Made by a program: the position numbers and the translations under genes
Assembly: GCA_001600055.1 (NCBI GenBank)
Contig: BCIV01000005.1
Coordinates: 950,228-1,014,227, forward strand
Origin: Filobasidium wieringae
Lineage: Eukaryota > Basidiomycota > Tremellomycetes > Filobasidiales > Filobasidiaceae
DNA: 64,000 bases
Direction of reading: 5' to 3'
Shown: positions 50,551 through 62,684 of the stretch, piece after piece
Layout of the letters: every line of letters begins with the position of its first letter
How positions within the stretch are numbered: the stretch's first letter is position 1
Notes under the pieces: model-generated
Database searches by the model: none
What the model saw: the letters and a program-made list of their open reading frames with translations, nothing else
Told to the model about the DNA's origin: nothing

Positions 50551-52700
50551 CTAGTTTGATATACAACGTACGGTAAACATCCAAGAGACTGTGCACCTAC
50601 ATCTATTTACATCCTGACGATAATGGTCGAGCATATTAGCGAAAGATCTAGCTATCTCATTTTCCGTAACGTATGACTCACTTTGTGCGAGAATCGACGG
50701 GCCATGCTCCTTCCACTCATCCGCTCCTACCCAAAGCTGATGGAACGTTCCTAAACTACCCAAGATTGATCCTCCTAGCCAAGCGGAGTATCTTCGTTCG
50801 ATACTGTTTCCAGGTGCGTGAATTTTGAGCTTGTTTCCAGGAATTTTGTTACCCAATTCGAAATTTAGTCGGTCTGTCAGACCAGGAATGGTGGATCCTC
50901 CGCCAACAAGGACGATATTTTGTAGCAGGATAGCTCGGTAGTCTGGATCCACTGCGAAGACGCTATCGTGCACCAGTTCTGCTAGACCTTTCAGCTCGCT
51001 TAGTGGATGAGAGGTTGGAGAGGCAGGAGTAGCGTAGAGTTGCTCAGGCGGACCAATAGTCTATTCCGTGTAAAATCAGTTTCAGCTTCTCATCGGTAGC
51101 AAACGAAGGAGAAGATAGCGCTCGACGAGATTTCGAGTACGGATATCGTCCGACGCGACGATGCGACAAATATCTGCGACCCGAGGAACAGCAAAGTCCA
51201 GTCGCGTAATATTTGGTAATAATTTGGCCAAATATTCGGCCAAATTATTACGCACTTCGTGGTATTCACGTGACTTGCGATTCACGTCTCTGAAGGGCCA
51301 CCTGAACCACAGATGAGGCTCACCTTATCAAGATATAGCTCAGGGTTGAAGAGCACTTCGGGCAATCTAAATCTCTCCTCGCCGAAGTTGTTTGCGTATC
51401 CATCGGGAAATTCGTAAACCTTTGATCCTCTTGAAGTCGCTTGCCTAGACAGGATCCACCCTAAATCAGCATCTTCCTTGATATGTACGGAACGCCTGGA
51501 GCGACAGTTAACTTACTCGGGCACAAACGGTAGAGGGCTGACCTCGGCACAGGCCTCCCTCCATCCATCTACCACCCGTCCTCTCCAGTACTCTTTCCAA
51601 GAATCTGTCGTCTTATCCAATCTAGCTTGATTCCATGTAACATTAGCTGAATGACCGAGTGATACTGGTTTGCGAGATTTTATGAGGTGGTGGGACAGAA
51701 GAGAAGGTGGGTTGGGCAATGTCGATAGGTGAGAGTTGATTTGAGAGTTTAGCAGGGTCAATGAAAGGGGTTGTCTCTTCGTGCCTGGTAAAGTGAGATT
51801 TTACCAGTCAGAACAGAAGAGCCTAGGATCATTGAACGGAATCGAACTGACCTGATCGGATTGCATACCCCTCACAGATTGGAACTACACTGACCAGGTC
51901 ACTTCCAATATCCACAATCAAAGCGGTTCCTTTCCCTGCAGCGAAACTAACCCAAATTCTCGATCAGCCTTCTCTTCCATTCCGTAGCGCTCATGACTAT
52001 ACTCACGCGCTGAGGACAGAACTGCATGCGACGTAGAACCCAGGCACACCTTCTCCCTCGAAAGCGACTTCTGCCATCAATTCTCGTGAAGAAGTAGGGT
52101 TCCAGGCAGGTTCGGTCATTATCAATGGGTGTTCCATTGGATTCACTTTCAGTGAGGTATGAAGGGCATGATGCAGGATATGAGGGAATGCCTGAGGATC
52201 CGAGACTATGCACACGAAATGGTTCAGCTTGCGAGAGGGTTTTTGAGCTGTGGAGAATGACGTACCGACACCATCCCTCATCATATTACCAACCTCCATA
52301 CCCTCCCGCCAGATACCGACTCCTTGATCTCCGACAAAGTACCTTCGCTCTACCCTCTCTTTCTTTCCGATTTTGGTCCTCTCATCCTCTTGTTCCGTTG
52401 TGGCAGGCTCCTCGGCCAATTCGATATCCCCGTTTCCGTTGGATGAAGGGACATCAAGATACCCAAATGCGGTTGGAATCACGCTTCGAGGAGTCTCTTC
52501 ACCCGCAAATCCTGACCTGATCGTTTGAGTTCCGATATCGATAACTATCGCTGAGACCTCGTCTGGAATTTGCGGACGAGAGGTACGTGCGTCACAGAGC
52601 GAGAATGGTCATTTCGCATCAGTGTGGCTGGATTCCAAAGGCTACTCAGGTATGCCCGAACATGATCAGACCCACCTCCTCCGTACGTAAGCGGGTTCAT
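50551..52700 (-). CDS. ARP4: Actin-related protein 4 (BAF53-like)
   Basis: Exons 52700-52676, 52562-52266, 52205-52007, 51946-51852, 51784-51517, 51444-51324 and 51060-50551 keep one frame (up to 504 residues). Arp4 is a nuclear actin-fold subunit of NuA4, SWR1 and INO80. Marks: start MNPLTYGGDEVSAIVIDIGTQT, SGFAGEETPRSVIPT, TEPAWNPTSSRELMAE, ALIVDIGSDLVSVVPICEGYAI, NIVLVGGGSTIPGLTDRL and RYSAWLGGSILGSLGTFHQLWV. An acidic insertion sits near residue 60. The actin DSGDG loop is changed to DIGSD, as common in Arp4. The last codons are uncertain: a GTGAGT donor near 50683 may lead to another short exon. The sixth intron is unusually long (about 263 nt) and carries a hairpin. Confidence 0.85.
51216..51251. 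repeat. Perfect 14-bp inverted repeat in an ARP4 intron
   Basis: GTAATAATTTGGCC (51216-51229), an 8-nt loop, and GGCCAAATTATTAC (51238-51251). The host intron is about four times the usual length, so a small insertion is likely. Confidence 0.8.
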
Positions 52701-53350
52701 GGTACCGAGACTATATCAACAGTATGATGACTTGTCCAAGCAGACAAGGTGATTTCGACCTCAAAATTGAACGGTTTCAGACGCGATTTCTTCGCTTGAG
52801 TTGATGTGGGTGTATCGGGTTGGCTGAGGAGGAGCAGGAATGGATATGTTTCAATACCAGTGGGCCAGTTGGGCTGCTCATCGTAGTCGCCTAGATATGG
52901 ATATGTCTTGTTTGAGCCTCCTTCGACCTTAATTTAGTGGTTGGCGCGTGGGAAAATAGTCGAGATTCGCTGGTTCAGCAGGTCGTCAAGGATAGTAACG
53001 ACCTTTGGATAGGTTGGTATCCATCTGTTTCAGCTTCATACCCATATCTTGACAACCTACAATAGTGAAGAGCACGTCTGATTACTCGATAGACCCTCAG
53101 CTGCCAATTTGCCAGGGAGTTTTCAGGTTAGATCGTACTCTCCACGGTCTAAACTCGGAAGCGGCGAGCAAGCTGGTGGCATTCTTGCGATCGAGCAGTC
53201 AAGTTCAGGCAAGAAGAGCAGCTAGACATAGATACCCTTGGGGCTGAAGAGACCTCAAGGTAGAGCGAGCAACCTCTGGGGCAAGAAGGAGTCTACGTAG
53301 CAGAGAGCCATCGTCAAGCTTGACATTCTCTACCTTGAACACTGTCGTAG
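52701..53350. promoter_or_regulatory. Divergent intergenic ARP4 / TPR gene
   Basis: 650 bp. A 60-codon open frame at 53065-53247 reads partly protein-like but has no recognisable features. Nothing else seen. Confidence 0.4.
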
Positions 53351-56300
53351 ATGGGCAAGAGCAAGAAATCGGCAACGAAGCAAGCCAAAGTGGCTGCGGC
53401 CGACAAGTTGCAGCCGCCACCAGCACAGGCTGTATCTCGAGCTGTCGAAATCCCTGCTCAACCTACTTCAATACCTACACTTCCAAGAGAACCCGCTCAT
53501 GCTGACCAAGATGCGTCTAGCTACCCTGAACGAGGAACTCAAGGGGATGTGGATGGAACGAATCAAGGGGATCAAGATCCTTCGCTCTCTCTATCTCTGG
53601 AGTCCGATCCTGGGCTAAATTCATATCCTAATCACCCATACCCTCCGACATCCATCACGTCACTGCATCAACCGGGTTTCTTAGATCCTCCTACCGCTCC
53701 GGCTTCCTCAGCTCATGGTCTAGGACTGGGACCCACTTTAGTAGTTTTGGACGATCCTTCCAACAAATACCTACAAGCGCAACAGACCTTCTATGCAACT
53801 CACCCACCATCACATACTTCGGTGACCTCCTCGATCCCCAATGTACCTCCCCCCCTCCCCGTCTCTCTCCCTCGGTTACCGTGCATACCGCCTCTCGTTG
53901 TTCATCAAGAACAACTATACTTCGACGACGGTCTTGGTGCACCTGGAAGATGTCCTCATGAGCGGAATTGGGGGGAAATCGGGAAGGAACATAAGGAGGA
54001 AAGAGGACTAGGATTGAGTGATGTGGAGATGGACGATTTCATGGTGGATCTAGGGGACCTTGTCAGCAAAGAGTATGATGCTTGGATTGAACGGTGCTGG
54101 TGAGTTTCGGAAGGCCCTTTGACGTGAGAGATTGAGATAGGCGTTGATGGTGGTGTGTAGGGTGGAAGCATTTCATTATACATATACCGTCTCCCTTCCA
54201 GCCCTTATCATCGGTTTTATCCAGTGTGGCTCAACTCCAACTTTCCTTCGTCGCAACATCATACACGGCGGCTCCTCCATCGATGCTCTCTTAGCACATA
54301 ATTTCCGAATATTACTACGGGAAGAACACGAACGCAGGATGTCCGATGAAGACGGTTCTCGAAGGGGAGTAGATATCGGTAACCTTTTGGCAGGGCTAGT
54401 ACCAGGGACTATGACGAGTAATACTGGAAGCGGATCTGCAGGAGGGGGAGAGAGCAGCAACCGATTAGGCGTTGGAGGCAGAGAAGGGGCAATGACGGAG
54501 TTCCCGTTGAGTGCTACGAATGGAAGTTGGATGGCTCAGGCTAAGAAGGAAGCGGAAGATGCGTACAGCTTGAGCAATGGAATTGCCTCTGGCAGACGGT
54601 CTCCGGCATCACAGCCGAATAACATACAGCAACCGTCGGGGGTCGTTAACGGGAAGGATACGGGGAAGAAGGTTAAGGGCAATGCAGATGTCGCTTCCGT
54701 GACAGCAAACTTGACGACAATGAACCTGGGAGATGCGGTACCACCGCCCTCATTTCGAAAAGACGATAGACCGAATGGTGCCACGCCGCATGGGAACGGT
54801 TACACTCATCTTTCGCCAAGTCCACATTCCTTGCTTAACACGAATCCAGCTGATGCAGGCGCAGGAAGTTCGGCAAACTCGACTTTCCAACATCCTCAAC
54901 AACGGCATCTGTGGGATCCAGCACGGACAGGTTATGGCAACGGGGTTTGTTTCTACGATCTAGCATTACTGCATGGAAGAAGTGGGGACGACCATGCCCC
55001 ATGTATGTGTGATCTAACAGCTTGTAGGACCTGCTTCCACGAGCTGTTGTACTTCAGAGGAAGAAGAGAGGTCTTACACGTGCCTGAGAACGAGGACGAC
55101 ATGGATGAAGAGGACGATGAGCTCGCTGAAGAAGCGGATGAGCAGGACCATGACGGGCATCATCACCATCATCATCACAGTGACCACGAGTATGACCATG
55201 ACCACGATCATGACCATGAGCACGAACACGAACACGATCACAATCACGATCCTGATCATGAGCACGACCTAGAGGTCAGTGATGAATACGAAGAGGTTGA
55301 AGAAGGCGAATGTGACGACGAGGATCACGAGCACAATCGGCAACATCATCAGCATCATCATCACGCGCCGCAAGGCCATGCCAGGAGATCATCGCCGCTT
55401 CAGATCAAGCATCCAGATATGGCAGACATCATGTTGGTGGAAGAACATCTGCGGACGAGACTGCATTACATGGCCTCGCCTGATGTGGTTCTTCGATACG
55501 GTGATGAGGAAGAATTTATACCGTCTATGGAATACGTTCCGGTATCAGCGACGGACAATGCTTCCGGTGCTGGTACGCCTGTAGATGAAAAGGGAGACGT
55601 GCTGGCATCTAGCGGCAACAATCCGGTCGCAGCGAAAAAGGGTGTCAAGAAGATTTTACAGGGTCGAAAGATGAAGGGTGGAAGAGTGGTAAAGGGGGGT
55701 ATCCCACCGAAAATCATAACACCCAAGCAAGAAACGATCCCTGATGGGCAAGATGGTGTTCAAGGTGCAAGCAAGGAGGGTGGAGATGTCCCAATGAAGC
55801 CGAGGTTGAACGGGAGTCAGCTGCCGCTTTCCTGGACTCTAGAGAGTGCCAGTTCGCGAAACATGGCAGTGACATTGACGTACAGGTACCTTGTCAAAGT
55901 GAGCTCGAAACTGCCTAAGTGTTTTGGCCTACGACTAATCCGATTCTCATTCAGCTTCTTCATGCCACTGCTGTCTACATGTCGCCGTTCGACTTTGACG
56001 ACTACGCTGATGACTCGGCTGTTCTTACCGAGATCCACCCTCTTGCCGTGTATCGCCGTCTAGTGGAACCATACGTTCGAAGGAGGGCGGCACAATATGC
56101 TGATCTACAAGCGAAAGCTGCAGCTGGCGGCAAGCCCTTCCCTGATAATGATCACCCCGGGTCGGAGGTGTTGAAGATCGATTATAAGGCTTGGAAGAAT
56201 TGCATGGAGAAGTGGGAGAAGGAAGTGGCTGTCCGAGAGAAGGAAGGGGTGAGTCTCGTACATGCTCCTCCAGCTTCGTTGCATCAGGCTTACATGAACT

Positions 56301-56788
56301 GAATAGGGAAATGCTATCTTGAAAACGCAACCCGCTCGAGCAGTCGCTTTCTATACTCAAGCTATTTGTTTGGACAGCGAGAATCCGGTGTACTATCTCA
56401 ACCGAGCTGTAAGCATAGATACAGAGCTTTTTTCGAGACGGTGTAGTTGAAGCTGTTAAAATCAGGCGGCCTTCAATGCCATCGAGAATTACGAGGATGC
56501 AGAGATCGACTGCTCTCGTGCACTTCTCTTGAACAAGTCGCATCTCAAAGCATGGTACAGGCGAGCGATCGCTCGCAAAGGCCTCGGTAGACTCGATGAG
56601 GCTGAACAAGGTGTGCTTTTTATTGTTTCGTCCTTGCCCGTGGCTCAAGAACTGACCCTAGTCGATCAGACATGCTACAACTTCTCTCGCAAGCACCCAA
56701 CATCCAGGCGGCGACTGCAGAGCTTGCTGCTATACGCAGAGAAATCGAAGATATGAAGCGTAGAGAGGAAATTGATGAGGTCGATTGA
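53351..56788 (+). CDS. TPR protein with His/Asp-rich tract
   Basis: Six exons (53351-54099, 54161-55898, 55955-56248, 56307-56408, 56466-56610, 56670-56788), 3147 nt, 1048 residues. Starts MGKSKKSATKQAKV. Residues 1-230 are Pro/Ser-rich. A Cys-rich patch follows (CFYDLALLHGRSGDDHAPCMCDLTACRTCFHELLYF) at about 520-555. Next comes an acidic stretch and a tract of about 40 residues dominated by H, D and E (seven His in a row, then alternating DH and EH) and a second His cluster (RQHHQHHHH). The C-terminus has three TPR-like helices (GNAILKTQPARAVAFYTQAICLD, PVYYLNRAAAFNAIENYEDAEIDCSRALLL, LKAWYRRAIARKGLGRLDEAEQDM) as in co-chaperone TPRs. Metal binding by the His/Asp tract is inference. Close relatives unknown to me. 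Confidence 0.75.
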
Positions 56789-57138
56789 AATTGTAGACGA
56801 TCTCCTTTCTCGTTTATACCATGTCATCCACTGTGTCGCCGCATGACCACGGTTGTGAGATCGATTCGGTGCTCTTCAACGACTTCTTATTGAGCCTATA
56901 AACTTGCTGCTCAAGTTTTGCGTTTCCCTAACTACGATGTGAGAAGACGTAAGCAGTCTCCAAGAAAAAGGCAAGGACAAAAAGCCGTCGACCGTCTGAG
57001 TTGATCAGGCTCAGACGGGGATCTTGGGTCTTGAAGAGACGACTTGACGACTTTGCCAGCCCTGCAATTGCTTGGAGAGACAGGGCGCGCTACGAGATCT
57101 GTTCCAGAAGCAGCGGGTCATCGGCGGTGTTAGACCCA
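56789..57138. other. Intergenic, start of second accessory island
   Basis: 3' flank of the TPR gene with a short palindromic pair GCCGTCGACCGTCTGAG / CTCAGACGGGG near 56985-57017. No gene seen. Confidence 0.35.
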
Positions 57139-57194
57139 GACTACAACCGCACCTGTTAGTAACAAACGGCGCGTTCATCGCCCTTTGGGGACAC
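57139..57194 (+). repeat. Family-linked upstream element, copy D
   Basis: GACTACAACCGCACCTGT, core TAGTAACAAACGGCGCGT, then TCATCGCCCTTTGGGGACA. Differs from copy C at only a handful of positions over 55 bp. Lies about 215 bp upstream of degenerate family member D in the same orientation. Confidence 0.88.
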
Positions 57195-57408
57195 TCAGGC
57201 GTCTCGACGAGAGCGCATATGCATTGTCGCGTGATATGTGTAAGTCAGATCCGCGGATTTCCGCCAGATTCGTCATCACTATTGCTGGTACACTCTGATC
57301 ATCTTTCGTCGCAGTCAGACCGTCAACTCTCCTACTCGAATTTGCTTCATTACCAATAAGAACACCCTGGCATATCTGGCGTACCTGGCGTGGCGTCATA
57401 GTACTTAG

Positions 57409-58075
57409 AGCTACGCAAGCAAGCTTCGTTGCCGAGAAACAAAAGCGGCAAACCGAGCAAGCGTAGCGTTCGACCGTACGAGTACGTCAGGCATTCATCC
57501 GCCAGAGAGGCTCGTCAGATTGCCTGTAGGATAGGATATCATGAAGTCTACAACGCAATTTACGATGGTACCCCAAGTAAGTTCCCCAGTTTCTAGTGTC
57601 TCCTGCATTTCGATAGGAACCTGCACTCACATGGCTCGACTTAGCTGTGTTTCATTATCACGCTGAGGTGCTTCGCGCTCTTATTAGAACGATCTCTCCC
57701 ACTGGGATACCCTCTTTAGGAGCATGTCCTAGCAACCTTCACCTCCTCATCATCGTGCTATCTATCGAGACGGAATACCAAAGGCCCAATTGTAGAAAGA
57801 TCAATGACTTCAGGATCGGAGGAGAATTACCAGAAGAGCTTCTGCCAATATACCTGATTCTTCATTCTGAACTCACGGAATTCGAGGGGATGGAGGACGA
57901 GAAGCAGGAGGCATATCAAGGTTGAGCAGTCTGGACTTCGATACCCCGCTTCAACGAGGAGAAGGCAAGAGAATTCGCCAGGTTTAGGAGGCTGATCAAC
58001 GACGCTTGCACCGCGAGATTTTTTGATCACCCCCCTTCACCGACTGAAACCTCTGAATCTCGGGCGCGTAGTTAG
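57409..58075 (+). pseudogene. Repeat-linked family member D, probably degenerate
   Basis: A basic N-terminal part (RKQASLPRNKSGKPSKRSVR) runs into REARQIACRIGYHEVYNAIYDGTP, then a GTAAGT intron (57577-57644) joins to VFHYHAEVLRALIRTI, the family motif. The domain continues (LHLLIIVLSIET, LPEELLPIYLILHSELTEFEG) to a TGA at 57923-57925. The same frame then reads AVWTSIPRFNEEKAREFARFRRLINDA, matching SWTSIPI and the C-terminal motif of member A, to TAG at 58075. No in-frame Met exists in the first block, so the start is missing or in an unseen exon. Missing start plus internal stop indicate a pseudogene, unless read-through occurs. Confidence 0.6.
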
Positions 58076-60195
58076 CTCAGCATGAAGACAGAAGAAGAAA
58101 TCTAACTGGGACGATGTAGCACTGTAGTAGTCGTCTAGACCAGATTACCATCCATGGATTGGACTCCTTGTACGATGCTCCAGGGGTATGAGAATGATAG
58201 CAGAGGTCGCTCGCGATGACTAGGCGCGCTCTCAGTTGAGCCTATAAATCGCGCATGATACCCGTTTTTCAGCTGAAGCATCCCCTACTATATTACTGAT
58301 TACTGTTGCGTGTATCTAAATCGTGTCAGTTTCAGTACAAGTTGCGTCCGAAGCCGTTGAATAATTGATAGTAAAGCCATCGAACGGATGGATGGAAAGA
58401 GAGCTAGGAAAATCTTGTATGACAGGCAATACATTCGATCACAGAACACTCTAAGCTGAAATACTACGATTCCGAATACACGAAGCAGCTACGACTAGGT
58501 AGTGCAGGACAATATGGATACTATATCTCTGTTCGCAAAAAAAACCTTACCAAGACAGGGTCTGTCCTCGTCAGTGAGTAGTCGCTCACATCTAGTCGCG
58601 GTCGGTCGTTCGAGACGACGGATAATCGATGAATCTCGCTGAATGATATAGTGCGAATCGAGGGTAGCCTCCTCTTTGATTAAGTTGTAACTTGGAACGA
58701 AGGAAGTCTAATGAGGAGTAGTTCAACTTCTACCGCGACTATCAAGGAACAATGACCGCTCACTCAAACGTTCCACCTATTCGCGTATTCCTTCTTGAAC
58801 AGAGACGTATCCGCCAGAGGGAAAGAAAATGGGTAGAAACGATGTTTTTGAAGCCATACTGTGTAGAAGTTGCAGCTGACGTATGTGATTCATGAAACTT
58901 ATTGCTTACAGGCACGGTTCTTGATGTGTATCCACTTGTGCTACCCCTATTTGTTCGTCCGGATGATATAGAGCAAGAGGAGATATAGGACGAGTGACTG
59001 GGAAACCCGATGAGGATGTAGAGACATTCAGAACTTGATGATTCTGGTTTGGTCCTGCATCGCTACGAGATTCTCAAGTTCCTGCCGGCGAGGTACGATG
59101 TTCTTCCGGATGATGTGGAGATGCAAGAGGAGTTGATTGACAAGCAATGTGAAGTGAAGGTAGCGAAGAAAACGGCTGATAAGTGGGAAGGCGATGAGAG
59201 ATGTATGGGGCCGGTAAGAGGGGTTATCTTCTGTGCGGAGACTGGAATGGTTTGATAGCTCTCACGATCTTCCTCATCATCCTCTTATATTCTTGGATTC
59301 CCGCGCTGGGTATGGTCCAAAATGGTCTTAAGGGGATCGACTCCGGGACACAGAGTTGGTCATATAAAGGTAGCAAAGTGGTCGGAGTAAAGAAGAGCAT
59401 ATTCAGGTAATATTAGGATATAGCCGAGTACTTGGTGTTTCCGAGATAGGGTCAATCCGTAGGTTTCCGCTGGCTGCTTCTCAAGGAGTGTTGACGTGAC
59501 GCAGGGATATGGACAGTCTTAGGGATATCTTATCATGACTTTGAAACAAGACCGATCATCATCTAGAAGCTAGAAGCTGAGAGGTAAACCAGAGATGTAG
59601 AAATCACATCAAACAGCCGGAAGGCACGGCGAAAGGAGGTTTCAGAACTGATGGAGAAGCGGTTTGTTATTGATTTCGGCAGTCGGGCGGCGGATGCAAA
59701 ATCGAGAAATGATTGACTACTCGTCGTGATATGAAGGGCCTAGGGCTACCTATGCAGGATGTACAGGATAGAGAATCCAGAATCCTCCCTGCAAATTCGC
59801 CCGGAGTAATTTACAGCTCTTACAGACATCACGGCCCGTCGCTTGCGGTAAGGTAGACAATCAGCTACTTCCTGACACGAGCCAATCAGCTAATGACCTT
59901 TCGCATTGTACCTGATAGCCGAGACACGACAATGGATCTACTTACCTGATGAACCAAGAATCTTATGCGACCAGAGTTCTAGAAGAGAACCATAAATGAT
60001 CGCTAGCAGATCCTGCGCATGAACGTATCGCACAAGTAATTCAAAGGGATGGACCTTAAAAACAACAACAACAATAATACAACATAAGCTACGATCCAGA
60101 AGACCGTTCTTTCAATACCTATTCATCACTGAAAACGATATCCATTACTGCTCTGTTCCTTCACACTACACTCTCGCAACATCTGACTACTAAAA
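58076..60195. other. Gene-poor accessory region
   Basis: 2.1 kb holding only the weak candidate at 58752-59390. The rest shows short frames, A-rich stretches (CAACAACAACAATAATACAAC near 60064) that likely belong to the leader of the next gene, and no repeats I can align with others. Confidence 0.35.
58752..59390 (+). pseudogene. Possible gene remnant, unknown
   Basis: Fragments that read as protein on one strand: MTAHSNVPPIRVFLLEQRRIRQRERKWVETMF up to a GTATGT donor near 58881; a block giving LHRYEILKFLPARYDVLPDDVEMQEEL at about 59025-59213; and, after a GTAAGA donor and TAG acceptor, a Ser-rich end to TAA 59390. The middle does not connect in one frame without stops. It might be a decayed member of the linked family or an unrelated relic. 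Confidence 0.25.
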
Positions 60196-62684
60196 ATGGC
60201 CTCGAAAAACCTCCCGGCAGGGTTCAAAGATCGCACCTAAGAGATAAAAGCTCTAAGAACCAAATCGACAACACAGGACTAGATTTGCTCGACGATGTCG
60301 AAGACGATACGTATGGAAATGGAAATCAAGCGCCCGGTGAGCTAAGCGCTCTGGTTACAGATCAGTATCTCCCCTACTGATCGTACGGTATACCTGTAAA
60401 ATCAGAACCCATTACTGCTCCTTTGATCAACCACGACGCTGCAATCATTGCAGAAGACGGTTCTTTACCTCAATACGGAGTGCTCGGTCAGGTCTTGAGA
60501 ATCAAGTAAATCCGGGTCGATCTTTCCTAATGTATCTACTTGTTTGGCTGATTCCCTATATCCGAGCTCAGTGCGAAAGGATTCGACACGAAGCCGGAAG
60601 ACAAAAGACTGTATTGCAATATCAATGCTCCGTTCACTGCCGTCGGTAAGTCAATCTCCGCTAGATTATGGCTTCATTTAGTCCTCGATTTCACTGGTAT
60701 CTTTCCGTAGTATGCGGTGTTCAGGGATCGGGAAAGGTGCGTCTCGAAGAAAGAGCTCATCGCTATCATTAGCCTCATCCGTCAAAATTCTTTCTGCTGA
60801 ACAGTCGCATACCGTCTCGGTCCTTCTTGAATCGATGTTGATTCAAGATCAACGTCTAGGTCTTCTCCCATCCCAGCTTTCAGCCCTCGTCTTGCATTTC
60901 GGAGAATCCGGAACCTCCCTCAAACCGTGTGAAGCAACTTTCGTCGGTCAATGCGAATCCCCCCTCGTCGTTCCTCCCGAAGTCGTGGTCTTCTGTTCGC
61001 CAAGCAATATCACGCACATCTCCCGTTCATACACTCAATTTGGAGGAGGCGCCAAAGTATATCCCTTGTACTTTCAGGAGAAAGATGTGGATGCGACAAG
61101 TCTGTTAAGCATGATGGCGGTTTCTGAATCAGGTCAAATGCCCCTCTATATGCATATGGTCATGCAGGTATTGGGAGACCTCGGGGACAACTATTCTTAC
61201 TCCAACTTCAAGACGAAGCTGGGTGGACTCGTCCTCGAGCCGATCCAAGAGAGAATGCTGGAACAACGTCTGAGCCTGTTGGAGGGGTTCTTGTGCAAGG
61301 AGGAGAAAGGAAAGCTCGTTGCGGTCAAGAATCCTAAGCTGATCATCAAGCAGCCGAGAGAGGGCAGGTTCAAGCAGGGACAATTGACGATCGTCGATCT
61401 TACCGATCAGTGAGTTTTCTCGCTCGCCCTCCATCTCGCTGCGAGTTGTTTACAGTCTAGCAATCAGGTTCATCTCGCCTTCTTCCGCTTGCTCCTTGTT
61501 CGAGATCGTTCTCAAGCTGTTCAATAAAGCGGAGATGAACTGTAGTAAGGTGGTCGTCTTGGATGAAGCGCACAAGGTATGCGTATTGCGCTGCTAGCAG
61601 TTCACCTCATGCGGTTCGAGGCTGATAAGACATTTCAGTACCTGTCTGCCGAAGGAACAGCTACTTCTGAAGGAAGCAAGAGATTGACCGATAGGTTGCT
61701 CAGCTTCACAAGGCAGCAGAGACACTTGGCTATGAGGGTCATCATCTCTACGTACGTTGCATTCTACAAGTCCAGATCTATTCCGAAAAATAGGCTGAAA
61801 ATCGCTCGCTATGCAGCCAAGAACCTACAGTCGTTCCTTCCAGGTAGGTTCAGTTTCTCTTCTATTTGAGGCACCAGCTAATATGTTGGTGTCTACTAAC
61901 AGCTTGATCGACCTATGTTCGTTCATCGTCTGCCACCGTTTCTTCAGTGCAGGATGGTTCCATCATCTGGCTAAACACGTCTCGACAGAGCTCGATGCCG
62001 ATGCTTTCGAGAGGGTTGTGATGCTCGAGGTGAGTGACTATCCTCATATTTGATGATGAAGTGCGCGTACTGAGCAACACGGCTATCGTATAGCGTGGAG
62101 AGTGCCTTATCTTCTCCCCAACTGCTATCTTCGTAAAGGCGCCAGAAATTGAGGAACACCAAAACAGCTGGGGGATGGGTTCCGCTTCAGCCAATAACGA
62201 CTGGGGTAGTACTGCCCAGAGCTCGAATGATAGCGCTCAGACGGAGAAAAGAGTGGATGATGATGGATGGGGTAGTTTCTTCGAAACTGGGAAGAAGAAG
62301 AAATTCGAAAAACCCATAGATTTCGCTCTGGAACAAGGTGACGTTGAACCTGAGGCGAAAGCAGGAAGCAACGATATCTCGCCAAACGAGGTGAACCAGA
62401 ACGGGAACGAGCAAGCTTCGTTCGAAGAATCCGATATCGAGATCATCGTGGATACCGTAGAGCAATCAGCTGAATCAGCAAGCAATGGGACTGAGGCGAT
62501 GTCGGACCAAATGAAGGCGCTTAAATTGAACCCGGAAGCTCCCTCGTGGGATGGTCCTGCAGCTGCCACTGAAGCTACGCCTATAGTCGGGCCAATCGGT
62601 CGAGGCTACATTGTTGCGAAGACAAGGAGGAGGATTACGGATGATGGTGGTCGATCCATATTAGCGACCGAGCAGAGATTCTAG
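60196..62684 (+). CDS. HerA/FtsK-like P-loop ATPase with WG motifs
   Basis: Exons after the start region: about 60196-60336, 60406-60505, 60572-60645, 60711-60736, 60805-61409, 61468-61576, 61639-61751, 61817-61843, 61913-62030, 62094-62684. Motifs: PLINHDAAIIAEDG and YGVLGQVLRIN, Walker A CGVQGSGKS (split by an intron), VVVLDEAHK (Walker B), then TQEPTVVPSRLIDLCSFIVCHRF, which has the order of HerA/FtsK helicase-type ATPases (TQRPS..P..ILSQC..). A 27-nt exon carries QEPTVVPS. The C-terminal 180 residues are acidic and disordered with NSWGMG, NNDWGST, DDGWGSFFE and PSWDGP. The good ATG at 60196 is out of frame with the conserved N-terminal frame, suggesting a frameshift or missed exon. Function unknown. 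Confidence 0.72.

Noticed and set aside
59201..59410. Small membrane protein (LTIFLIILLYSW)
   Set aside because: Frame depends on not splicing a good GTAAGA/ATAG intron; no conserved feature.
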